Below the pieces are notes generated by a model that searched no databases, was not told the DNA's origin, and worked only from the letters and a program-made list of their open reading frames with translations. A stretch of DNA of 64,000 nucleotides from Methylomonas sp. UP202 (GTDB lineage Bacteria > Pseudomonadota > Gammaproteobacteria > Methylococcales > Methylomonadaceae): positions 1,302,001-1,366,000 of the forward strand of contig NZ_CP123897.1 in NCBI RefSeq assembly GCF_029910655.1. Direction: 5' to 3'. Position 1 is the first letter of the stretch. Each line of letters starts with the position of its first letter. Of this stretch, positions 9,522 to 17,554 are shown piece after piece. A program made the position numbers and the translations under genes.

Positions 9522-10818
9522 GTGAGAAAAAAGTCGATGTTTATTCTGTCTTGCGAGCGCTCAGGATCTACAATGCTGCGATATATTCTAGACACCCATT
9601 CAAAAATTGTATGTCCAGGGCATTTGTATCTGGGTAGCGTGTGTGAGAGTTTAAATTGTGTTCATTTGAGTACTATCGCACAAATAAATGAAAATTTTGA
9701 TTCTAAAGACAAAAAGCTATTTGCTCTCAAGGAGGCTAAGGATGTTATAACAAAAATATTGGATCAATATATGGATGCCAAGGGTAAGCAGGCGTGGTGT
9801 GAAAAAACTCCACTGAATTTGGCATATTTGTCTTTATTGGAGTCAATTTTTCCAGAGGCACAATATATATGTTTATATCGGCATTGTATGGATGTGGTTA
9901 ATTCGAGTGTCAATATGAGTAAGTATGCTTTTCTTCCTGAGTATATTCCTTATATCCATAGAAATCCTGGGAATATTGTCGTTGCAATGGTGGAGAATTG
10001 GGCGAATAAAACAGAACGGTTATTAAAGTTTGAAAAAATAATTATAAATTTTGTTTTGGTGTTAAGTATGAATCGATAGTTACAGAACCTAAAGAGACTT
10101 TAAGGAGTCTCTGATTAATTCAGTTTTCAAAACATTCGAACAGACAAGGAATTGATTTAATTGGTTATAGAATTCTGTGTTGCGAATTAATCAGAGGTTC
10201 CTTAACAAGTTTATTTAGGTTTTTGGGGTTTGACTGGGAAGACGGGTTGGTTGAGCGTGTTTTTAATGTGTCTCATGATGCAGGTGAAGGAGACGGCAAA
10301 GCTACTTTATCCGGCAAGATAAATGCTAATTCCATTGTGTTGGTAGAGAAGTCCCTGGATCACTAATACCTGCTGGTATTGCAGATAAGGCAAATTTCCT
10401 GTTGATGGAGTTGGGATATCAAGATTTGGATTCATATTACAATCAAGAGCAATGTTTGAAAACAATAGTGGAAAATGATATTAATATGCTTTCTGTCTAT
10501 GAGATATTTGAGTATCGTTTTTCCTCGGCTATTAAAAGAAATAGGTCTAAGTATCCACTGCTTCAAGGGGGATGGAAAATTATCATTAAAGACCTTCCTG
10601 ATGAGGTTTGGGTGATAGATTTGTCAAAACATGAAGAGTATAATAAAAAAGGAGATGCGGATGCGAATGTTGTTATATCACTGTCTTCGCAGTTATTGAT
10701 GGATATTATTAATAATGCTCGGGAGCCTATTGAGGCATTTACACAAGGTGCTATTCAAATATCTGGCATAAAAGATATTGGCTTGTTAACTAATTTTGCA
10801 AGGTTGATTTTTTCATAA
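9522..10818 (+). pseudogene. Sulfotransferase-SCP2 fusion gene, broken by two frameshifts and a MITE
   Basis: The first part (9522 to about 10037) encodes the PAPS-binding half of a sulfotransferase (FILSCERSGSTMLR, then YICLYRHCMDVVNSS). Compared with the intact paralogue at 12037, the frame slips by one base near 10040-10050. The correct frame then reads CFGVKYESIVTEPKETL up to 10102, where a 98-bp inverted-repeat element is inserted at TTAA. The same frame resumes at 10202 (SLFRFLGFDW) and slips again near 10340. The rest (GSLIPAGIADKANFLL... and the 10402-10818 frame) matches the paralogue's end including an SCP2-like domain. Removing the insert and the two slips gives a continuous paralogue-length protein. 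The gene is dead as read, unless the slips are sequencing errors, which would not explain the insertion. Confidence 0.9.
10104..10201. mobile_element. 98-bp MITE with TTAA target duplication
   Basis: Terminal inverted repeats of 18 bp (left GGAGTCTCTGATTAATTC; right end, reverse complemented, GGAACCTCTGATTAATTC; 16 of 18 match) enclose about 62 bp with no coding capacity. TTAA lies on both sides (10100-10103 and 10202-10205). The intact paralogue shows that no bases are needed between the two halves, so the TTAA copies are a true target-site duplication. A 4-bp YTAR-type target and GG-starting ends fit the IS5 group, so an IS5-like transposase encoded elsewhere may have moved it (inference). 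Confidence 0.85.
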
Positions 10819-10873
10819 AAAGCATGTTTTGTTCATGTGTACGATTAGCTTGTAAGTTTAATTGAGGTTCTAA

Positions 10874-11701
10874 ATGGATAATGATGATTTTTCTTGTGTT
10901 GTCGATCGAATTAATTCTCCTACGTTAGAAGAATTTAATATGTTATATGTTCAATCGTCTAGGCCTGTTATTATTACAGGAGGGTTGGAAAATTGGACGG
11001 CTAGTTCAAAATGGAATCCCTATTATTTCAAGAGCGTTTGTGGTAGTCGAACGGTTCCTGTAAAACGTATGAATAACGGTAGTTATCTCAATGCGCCTAT
11101 CGAAATGTTAAAGTTTGATGACTATTTGGATCGTGTTTCCTCTCAAAAACCTAACAGTGAGGAGCGTTTTTATCTAAGTGAACAGCCGATAAAAAAAATA
11201 TTGCCTGAAATAGCAAGTGATTTCGAAGTTCCGGTATATGTAGACGCCAAAGAGTATTTGTCTATGTGTTATATTGGTAGCCATGTTAACTCTCAGATTC
11301 ATTTTCATCCATATGGTAAAGCGCTGTTATGTGTAGTGTCCGGTTGTAAACGAGTAAAGTTATTTTCTCCAGATCAAACTGATTTTCTTTATTGCAAATA
11401 TAATTTTAGTAAAATTGATTGTGATCCTGTGGATTTAGATAAGTATCCTTTGTATAAAAAAGCAAAGTATTATGAGTGTGAGATCCGGGCTGGAGAAATG
11501 ATGTTTTTTCCGATTTATTGGTGGCATGGCGTTCAAACAGATGAGTTTTCTTCTGCAGTGGTTTTTTTCTGGGACGATTCTCGTAAAGTAAGGTGGAATT
11601 CTCCTTCTGGAATACCTAGACATTATCCATTTCTATTTGAAGTTAATTCTTTTGTTGTAAAGGCAAGAAATAGAATTCGGCAATTTTTTGGTGAAGAATG
11701 A
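10874..11701 (+). CDS. Cupin_8/JmjC-like oxygenase-fold protein with altered metal site
   Basis: A 275-residue protein with the cupin-like (JmjC, FIH-type) layout: an N-terminal RPVIITGGLENW motif, the first metal motif at IHFHPYGKALLCVVSG followed by KRVKLFSP, and a distal histidine in MFFPIYWWHGVQ. Relatives that use iron and 2-oxoglutarate normally read HxD at the first motif (for example HFDPYHNL); here it reads HFH, so the carboxylate ligand is replaced by histidine. It may be a three-histidine enzyme or have lost hydroxylase activity. It sits between the two sulfotransferase genes in the same AT-rich island and strand, 55 bp after the broken copy, suggesting shared tailoring work. The substrate is unknown. 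Confidence 0.85.
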   Translation: MDNDDFSCVVDRINSPTLEEFNMLYVQSSRPVIITGGLENWTASSKWNPYYFKSVCGSRTVPVKRMNNGSYLNAPIEMLKFDDYLDRVSSQKPNSEERFYLSEQPIKKILPEIASDFEVPVYVDAKEYLSMCYIGSHVNSQIHFHPYGKALLCVVSGCKRVKLFSPDQTDFLYCKYNFSKIDCDPVDLDKYPLYKKAKYYECEIRAGEMMFFPIYWWHGVQTDEFSSAVVFFWDDSRKVRWNSPSGIPRHYPFLFEVNSFVVKARNRIRQFFGEE

Positions 11702-12030
11702 TTGGTGATTGTTGATTTTTTAGGTGCCTAGCAAAAAGTTTGCATGTATTGCTTTCCATCAAGACTTCTTGTTATCGGCTATAGAGCGCAAAGCATACCC
11801 GTTGATTTATTGCTAAGCGCTTGTTGAGTATATTTTGTATGGGGGTGAAATTCGTTGTAAGATTTTTAAGGAATTGAAAAGTCTAAATTTTGGCCTGAAA
11901 TAATTTTTATTCTAACCAGAATGTTGGTCCTATAATACGTAGTTTAGGCGGCGCATGTCCGAATTTTTAGTCCATTATTGAACCAATCTGTTTTGATGTA
12001 TGGTGGTTTAATTTTTAGAAAATCAATGTA
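11702..12030. other. 329-bp AT-rich gap
   Basis: Low-GC sequence between the cupin gene and the intact sulfotransferase. I see no coding remnant of convincing length and no clear hairpin terminator. It probably contains the promoter for the downstream sulfotransferase and carbamoyltransferase. Confidence 0.35.
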
Positions 12031-12036
12031 TTGGTT

Positions 12037-13236
12037 ATGGTAGAGCTTGATAGTAATTTTGCAGAAATTTATAGGCAGCCAGTATTTATTTTGTCTTGCG
12101 CTCGTTCCGGGTCAACAATGCTGCGTTGTATTGTTGATACTCATCCTGATTTGTGTAGTCCTGGGCATTTGAGTTTGGGAGCTCTATGCTCTCATCTATA
12201 TGAAACTGTTTATTATTCTCTTGGTGGTTTATCAAATATAGATAGCGTTGCCCAGAGGGAATCGTTATCAATTTTAGAAACACGAAAGGTGGTTGATGAT
12301 ATTTTAGGTCGCTATGCAAAAGGAAAAGGTAAAAAGAGATGGTGCGAAAAATCTACTGTAAATATCGATTTTTTGCCATTGATAGAAAAGGTATTTCCTG
12401 ATGCAAAATATATTTGTTTGTATCGCAATGGGTTAGACGTGGCTTATTCCTGTATGAAATTTAATCCCATGGGGTTTATGTCTGAATTGTCACCATATAT
12501 AGAAAAGTCGCCAGATAATTTTGTTTGTGCGATGCTGTCATATTGGCAAGAAAAAGTAGATAAACTGATTGATTTTGAAAAGAGTCATTTGGATCAATGT
12601 ATAAGGATTAATTATGAAGCTTTGGTTTCTAATCCTGAGGAAGTTTTGAAAAAGATGTTTATTTTTCTTGGTGAATCATGGGATAGAAGTTTAATTGATT
12701 CGATTTTTAAAGTTCCTCATGATCATGGTGGCGGTGATGTGAAAGTTTGGTTTTCAAATAGAATAAATAAGGATTCTATAGGTAATGGGGTTTTAATTCC
12801 ACTAAGCATGATTCCTGATGATTTGAAATCAAGGGTGAATGCCATTCATCATGAATTAGGGTATGTGACAATTGAGAGCTCATATACTAATAAGGATTGT
12901 GATTCTGATGGCTTTGTACTTGACCTGAATGATTTTTTTTATAAGGATTTGTTTGAAAAAGATGCTCAATTTTGTCAGTTGAGAGGTATATGCAAGTTTG
13001 TCATTACAGGTGAAAAAGGGGGGGTATGGATGGTTGAGTGTAATGTGGATGGTTTATCTGTGAGGGCTTGTGATGAGCCTAGTGATTGTACAATTGTTGC
13101 GCCATACAATGTTTTTTACGCTTTAGTTCATGGAGGAAAGAGTGTTATTGATGCTTATGAAAATGGTGAAATTAGTGGGAAGGGAAATGTGATTTTAGCT
13201 TTAGAATTTGGTCGTATGGTTTTTAGTCGCCAATAA
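12037..13236 (+). CDS. PAPS-dependent sulfotransferase with C-terminal SCP2-like domain
   Basis: About 399 residues. The N-terminal two thirds is a sulfotransferase: the 5'-phosphosulfate loop is FILSCARSGSTMLR (about residues 16-29) and the 3'-phosphate motif is YICLYRNGLDVAYS. The last ~100 residues (KDLFEKDAQF through GKGNVILALEFGRMVF) resemble a sterol-carrier-protein-2 lipid-binding domain. SCP2 domains hold lipids or hydrophobic acyl groups, so the fused domain may present a lipidic acceptor (inference). TTG at 12031 is an alternative start; ATG at 12037 is preferred. The gene is a paralogue of the broken copy at 9522 and is followed after 38 bp by a carbamoyltransferase. The AT-rich composition suggests transfer. 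PAPS could come from the APS kinase at 15.4 kb. Confidence 0.9.
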   Translation: MVELDSNFAEIYRQPVFILSCARSGSTMLRCIVDTHPDLCSPGHLSLGALCSHLYETVYYSLGGLSNIDSVAQRESLSILETRKVVDDILGRYAKGKGKKRWCEKSTVNIDFLPLIEKVFPDAKYICLYRNGLDVAYSCMKFNPMGFMSELSPYIEKSPDNFVCAMLSYWQEKVDKLIDFEKSHLDQCIRINYEALVSNPEEVLKKMFIFLGESWDRSLIDSIFKVPHDHGGGDVKVWFSNRINKDSIGNGVLIPLSMIPDDLKSRVNAIHHELGYVTIESSYTNKDCDSDGFVLDLNDFFYKDLFEKDAQFCQLRGICKFVITGEKGGVWMVECNVDGLSVRACDEPSDCTIVAPYNVFYALVHGGKSVIDAYENGEISGKGNVILALEFGRMVFSRQ

Positions 13237-13274
13237 GTTTTCAAAACTTTTTATGAGTTAAATGGGAGGGTGTA

Positions 13275-15278
13275 GTGAATGTTTTGGGGATAACTGGTGG
13301 TATTGATTCACTGTTTGAAAAGTCTATAGCCCCGCAAAATGGTCTTGGTCATGACTCAGCAGCGGTCTTTTTGAATTTTTGTGAAATATTTTATGCGATA
13401 GAAGAAGAGCGTCTAAATCGAATTAAACATACTAATAAGCTATGTTCTTCTTCAATATTGTCTTGTTTGAATGGGGTATATAAATTTACATTTGATTCTG
13501 TGTTGGTTGCAATTTATGCTAGTGAAAGTTTTTTAAATACCAAACTGAAACAATTTAGCTTATATACGCCGGAATTAAGCGCTTTTGCTGATATTCGTCA
13601 GTTATATCGGTATCTCTTTGAAAGAGAGTTTGGCGTATCGATCGACAGGGATAAGTTTTATTTCGTCAATCACCATTTAGCCCATGCCGCAGGTTCGTAT
13701 TATTTATCCGGTTTCGATAAGGCTTTGATTTTAACCATAGACGGCGAAGGCGATGATGTATCTTCGATGGTTATCGATGCCAACGGCAAGAATTTTAATG
13801 TTTTAAATAGTAAATCGGTTGCCGATTCGTTGGGACATTTTTATTTAAAAGTGATTGCCTTTTTGGGTTACAAGGATTTTGACGAATACAAAGTCATGGG
13901 CTTGGCGCCTTATGGCAACTCCGCCGTTTATCGGGACAAACTTAGCCGTTTTTACGAATTATTAGCGGACGGCGATTACCGCATTCATGCCGATCGTATT
14001 TTGGAGTTGTACGAGGTCTTAACGCCGAGGAAACGCGGGGAAGCTTTTTCTCAAGTGCATATGGATCTTGCGGCGGCCCTGCAGGAGGCGTTAGAGTCTA
14101 TCGTCTTCCATGTGCTTCGCCATTATCAAGTTTTGACTGGTCATACCCGTTTGGCAATCAGCGGAGGCGTCGGGCAGAACAGCAGTATGAACGGCAAAAT
14201 TTTAAATTCGGGTTTGTTCGAAGAAGTTTTCGTGCCGTCGTTTGCTGGCGACTCCGGCTGCGCTTACGGCGCGGCGGCCTATGTGGCGCACCAATTGCTG
14301 CCCGATTTACCGTTTAAAAAAGTAACTCATGCTTATTGGGGGACGCCGATTCACGAGGATGAAGTAGCCGAGGTCTTAGCGCCGTGGCAGGATTTCGTGA
14401 CGATCGAAAAATTGCTTGATCGCTCGGAACAAGTGTCGGATTTGATTATCGACGGCGCGGTGATCGGTTGGGTGCAAGGCCGCTCAGAATTTGGTCCACG
14501 GGCCTTGGGCAATCGCAGCATTATTGCTGATCCGCGCGTGGCTTCGCATAAGGAAACCATTAATGCGATGATCAAGATGCGGGAAAGTTATCGACCATTT
14601 GCTCCATCAGTGTTGGTTGAACGTGTCCGCGATTTTTTTGAGGTGCCGGGTAAGCAGGAAGATTTTCCTTTTATGTCTTTTGTCTTGAATGTCAGACCTG
14701 AGTGGCGAGAACAGTTGCCGGCTATTACCCATGTTGATGGCAGCGCCCGATTGCAAACGGTTAACAAAGATGATAACCCGCGTTATTGGGAGTTGATAGA
14801 AGCCTTCGGCCGTAAGACTGGTATTTCTATTTTGTTGAATACTTCGTTCAACAATAACGCTGAACCTATTGTCGATAGTATTGATGATGCTGTTGTCTGT
14901 TATTTGACATCAGGTTTGGATTATCTCGTCGTTGGCGACTATTTGGTCACCAAAAAAGACTGGGGCAGCGACCAAATGGCAACACTAATAGTCACTTTGC
15001 CGAAAGCGGCTATTTTAAATCGGGAAGATAAGTATTTAAATCATACCGAGCGTGGATTTAGTTATTTCCTAACTTGGAATTATGACACTACGCGGCGCTA
15101 CGCGCTTTCGGATGTTTGGTACTATGTTTTGCAACAAGCTGATGGTTTACTTACACTTCAGGAGTTGATGATTAATCTGGGATTTTCGGCGGAACAGCAA
15201 AGTCAGATTTTTGAAGAGTTACCGAGTTTGTGGTCGGATCGCTTGATTATTTTTCATCCGGGAAGTGTTGCAAATTAA
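13275..15278 (+). CDS. NodU/CmcH family O-carbamoyltransferase with C-terminal extension
   Basis: A 667-residue enzyme starting at GTG, 38 bp after the sulfotransferase. The family transfers carbamoyl from carbamoyl phosphate to hydroxyl groups through a carbamoyl-adenylate. The N-terminal catalytic half has the histidine cluster NHHLAHA (H133, H134, H137), and the C-terminal YrdC-like half has GPRALGNRS (407-415). NodU-type enzymes usually end near residue 570. Here about 100 further residues follow (from ATLIVTLPKAA), including a helical stretch that could be a small winged-helix or carrier-recognition domain; I cannot name it. The first ~300 bp are AT-rich like the island, while the rest returns to the GC of the surrounding genome, hinting at a recombination joint inside the gene. 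It probably carbamoylates a peptide or sugar product made here. Confidence 0.9.
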   Translation: MNVLGITGGIDSLFEKSIAPQNGLGHDSAAVFLNFCEIFYAIEEERLNRIKHTNKLCSSSILSCLNGVYKFTFDSVLVAIYASESFLNTKLKQFSLYTPELSAFADIRQLYRYLFEREFGVSIDRDKFYFVNHHLAHAAGSYYLSGFDKALILTIDGEGDDVSSMVIDANGKNFNVLNSKSVADSLGHFYLKVIAFLGYKDFDEYKVMGLAPYGNSAVYRDKLSRFYELLADGDYRIHADRILELYEVLTPRKRGEAFSQVHMDLAAALQEALESIVFHVLRHYQVLTGHTRLAISGGVGQNSSMNGKILNSGLFEEVFVPSFAGDSGCAYGAAAYVAHQLLPDLPFKKVTHAYWGTPIHEDEVAEVLAPWQDFVTIEKLLDRSEQVSDLIIDGAVIGWVQGRSEFGPRALGNRSIIADPRVASHKETINAMIKMRESYRPFAPSVLVERVRDFFEVPGKQEDFPFMSFVLNVRPEWREQLPAITHVDGSARLQTVNKDDNPRYWELIEAFGRKTGISILLNTSFNNNAEPIVDSIDDAVVCYLTSGLDYLVVGDYLVTKKDWGSDQMATLIVTLPKAAILNREDKYLNHTERGFSYFLTWNYDTTRRYALSDVWYYVLQQADGLLTLQELMINLGFSAEQQSQIFEELPSLWSDRLIIFHPGSVAN

Positions 15279-15353
15279 CGGTGTATTCTGTCGATATTTG
15301 GTTTGAGTGCTGGAACGGTTGATCCGCTTCTGAGTTCAGGTCGTTTTAAAGAT

Positions 15354-15968
15354 CTAGGTAAGGCTGGGAGACATAATGCCCACTTTATGCAAGTGATTAA
15401 GGATATGGGTTAAACATTCCTCAATACTCATCTGATCCGTATCGATCACTATCTCCGGGTTTTCAGGTGGTTCGTAGGGGGATGAAATACCGGTGAAGTG
15501 CGCTATTTCGCCGAGTCTTGCTTTTCGATAGAGTCCTTTAACATCTCGTTGCTCACAGACCGTCAAATCGCAGTTGCAGTAAATTTCTATAAAATCCCCT
15601 TCGGCTACCGTACGTCGGGCCAGCTCTCTTTCTAATCTGAAAGGCGAAATGAAAGCCGTTAGGGTTATGGTTCCGGCATCGAGCATTAATTTGGCAACTT
15701 CCGCAATTCGACGAATGTTTTCTTTTCTATCTGAGTCTTCAAAACCTAAATCTTTTGAAAGACCGTGTCGGATGTTATCACCATCCAATACAAACGTACT
15801 GCATCCTCGTTGATGAAGTTGCGCCTCCACTGCATGGGCTATGGTTGATTTGCCCGCCCCAGACAAACCCGTAAACCACAAAATGACCGACCGATGTCCG
15901 TTCAAGGATTCCCGGTGTGATCGTGATACTTGGGAATGATGCCAGACAATGTTTTTGCGGTATTCCAT
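15354..15968 (-). CDS. cysC: Adenylylsulfate (APS) kinase
   Basis: About 204 residues. It phosphorylates APS to PAPS, the donor used by sulfotransferases. The N-terminus NIVWHHSQVSRSHRE, the P-loop GLSGAGKST, LDGDNIRHGL and FISPFRLERE are classic CysC features, and the length is normal. The start chosen is the ATG at 15968; an ATG two codons earlier (15974) is possible. The gene is convergent with the carbamoyltransferase, with 75 bp between stops. A stand-alone cysC beside sulfotransferases points to sulfated metabolite formation rather than ordinary sulfate assimilation, although it might also serve the latter. No ATP sulfurylase gene is in the window. Confidence 0.95.
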   Translation of the reverse strand: MEYRKNIVWHHSQVSRSHRESLNGHRSVILWFTGLSGAGKSTIAHAVEAQLHQRGCSTFVLDGDNIRHGLSKDLGFEDSDRKENIRRIAEVAKLMLDAGTITLTAFISPFRLERELARRTVAEGDFIEIYCNCDLTVCEQRDVKGLYRKARLGEIAHFTGISSPYEPPENPEIVIDTDQMSIEECLTHILNHLHKVGIMSPSLT

Positions 15969-16124
15969 GCGCATAAATCCAATCGATAGTGATGTGGTAA
16001 TGATGCAAGCCGTTAACGACTTTTCTTTACAACGGAGACGATTATTGCCGTTAAGTTACTCAGTAAACTGCCTTTTTAGAGGTGGGAGCGCGGACAAGGT
16101 AAGCAAAAAAGTGGACGTTTTTAG

Positions 16125-16152
16125 AAAAAGGGCACCTCCATATGCCCTTTTT
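16125..16152 (-). terminator. Rho-independent terminator after the MbtH gene
   Basis: A 10-bp stem AAAAAGGGCA / TGCCCTTTTT with an 8-base loop lies directly 3' of the MbtH gene on the minus strand and ends in a run of T in both directions. It could also stop plus-strand transcripts. It separates MbtH from cysC. Confidence 0.85.
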
Positions 16153-16155
16153 TCT

Positions 16156-16377
16156 TTATTCCAACCCCGCCTCCCGCATATGTTGCCGCAGGCTTAGCGG
16201 CCGCATGTCGGTCCAAACTTCCTTGATGTAATCCAGACATTCCTGCTTTGGGCCTTTGGGGCCGACGGCGCGCCAGCCGTTGGGGATTTCCTTGTAGTCG
16301 GGCCAGATAGAATATTGTTCTTCGTGATTGACGACGACTTGGTAGGTGGTGGTGTCTTCTTCTTCGTCCCAGCTCAT
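16156..16377 (-). CDS. MbtH family protein
   Basis: A 73-residue protein with all hallmarks of the family: [10 protein letters not shown] (18-26), NGWRAVG and the three conserved tryptophans (W25, W35, W55). MbtH proteins bind adenylation domains of peptide synthetases and are often needed for their solubility and activity. It presumably serves the synthetase whose last module opens the window. It is followed by a strong terminator. The sigma-factor gene lies 220 bp upstream on the same strand, as in several siderophore clusters. Confidence 0.97.
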   Translation of the reverse strand: MSWDEEEDTTTYQVVVNHEEQYSIWPDYKEIPNGWRAVGPKGPKQECLDYIKEVWTDMRPLSLRQHMREAGLE

Positions 16378-16598
16378 TGGGCCCTCCGGATTCTGTTGAA
16401 AAGGCGGTTGGTTTTAGGAGGTCTCGCAAAGTCCATTGCCTGAAAAGTTTTGTTAATTAGAACGGCTCGGTTCTTTACCGGCAACGGTTATTGCTTCTAC
16501 GTCTGTCGATGGTAACTGCGGCGAATTGGCGCAGCTGTTTGTTCGACCATCGAGGCGGAGTGATTCCGTGGAGAAGACGACTTTAGGGGCTGTGTTCC

Positions 16599-17111
16599 TC
16601 AGTCGTTGCTTAAATCGGCTTGGCGATTTTTGAACTGTTTGCGGCAGTGGAGTAGCGCTCGGGCTAACAGTTTTTCGACCGCGCTGTCGGAAATGTTCAA
16701 CTCGACCGCGATTTCCGCGTAGGTCATGCCGTATACCCGGTTCAGCACGAATGCTGTTTTGGCCCGTTCGGGCAGTTCGTCGACGATGCTAGAAAAAATC
16801 GCCAGTTTTTCGTTGACCAGCGCCAAGTGTTCTTCCGAGGGGGTTTCTTCGGCGATGTCCAGCGTGGGTTCGGTGCTGTAGACGTGTTTCTCGGTGACCT
16901 TGCGGTGCTTGATGTGGTCGTAAGCCAGATTGCGGGCGGTGCGGAATAAAAAGCCGCGCGGATGCTCGATGACTTGTTTTTGCGATTCCCTGGAAAAAAT
17001 GATGAAACATTCCTGTACCAAATCTGCGGCGATTTCCGGGCAATCGACTATGCGCGCCAAGTGCTGTTGTAGTTCCGTTTGATGATTTAAATATACGGAC
17101 TCGAGATTCAT
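16599..17111 (-). CDS. FecI-type ECF RNA polymerase sigma factor
   Basis: A 170-residue sigma-70 family ECF factor. Region 2 is at about 5-75 (AADLVQECFIIFSRE, HPRGFLFRTARNLAYDHIKHRK) and region 4 at about 110-160 (LPERAKTAFVLNRVYGMTYAEIAVEL, then ISDSAVEKLLARAL). The ISDSAVEKLLARAL helix is typical of FecI-like iron-starvation factors. Expected partners are the FecR protein at 21.7 kb and the STN-bearing receptor at 4.6 kb; here the three are scattered rather than in the usual fecI-fecR-receptor order. Likely targets are the receptor and synthetase genes (inference). Fur control is likely from family knowledge but no Fur box was verified. Confidence 0.93.
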   Translation of the reverse strand: MNLESVYLNHQTELQQHLARIVDCPEIAADLVQECFIIFSRESQKQVIEHPRGFLFRTARNLAYDHIKHRKVTEKHVYSTEPTLDIAEETPSEEHLALVNEKLAIFSSIVDELPERAKTAFVLNRVYGMTYAEIAVELNISDSAVEKLLARALLHCRKQFKNRQADLSND

Positions 17112-17554
17112 ATTAACTCCCTCTGGCTAATCGGTTGGGCTGCCTGGCGTTGGATTGCCGGGGCGGCTCTGGCGGCGTTGACAAATCCGGGTGCGCGCGA
17201 TTGCAAGCAGTGCCGGGGACCAAGTGTGGGCCGGGCTGACTGTTGGGGGGTGGGGCGGTTCCGGATATTATGCTACCGCCTCAAGCAGCAGGTTTTACGC
17301 CAACTGACAGTTTAGCCAATATCAAGGGCTTAGCCATCGCCGACGTCGGAGTTGGACCGTCAATGCGCGAAATGGCTTAATAAAAAATAGGCATATAACA
17401 TAGATTAATTTTGTGACCCCTTGGATATGCCTCATTCCGGTCGGCACCGGGATGGGGTGGATTTGTTTTATAGGCGTCTTCTAATATAAGCCGTAGCCGG
17501 AAATTGCTAGCTTTCGACCTTGGCTTTTTCTCAACCGGTATTTATGGGGTCAGT
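17112..17554. other. 443-bp divergent promoter region
   Basis: Non-coding region between the sigma-factor gene (leftward) and the exporter gene (rightward), so it should hold two divergent promoters. GC is high next to the sigma gene and falls to AT-rich near 17370-17410. No Fur box, hairpin or gene remnant could be supported. Confidence 0.45.
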
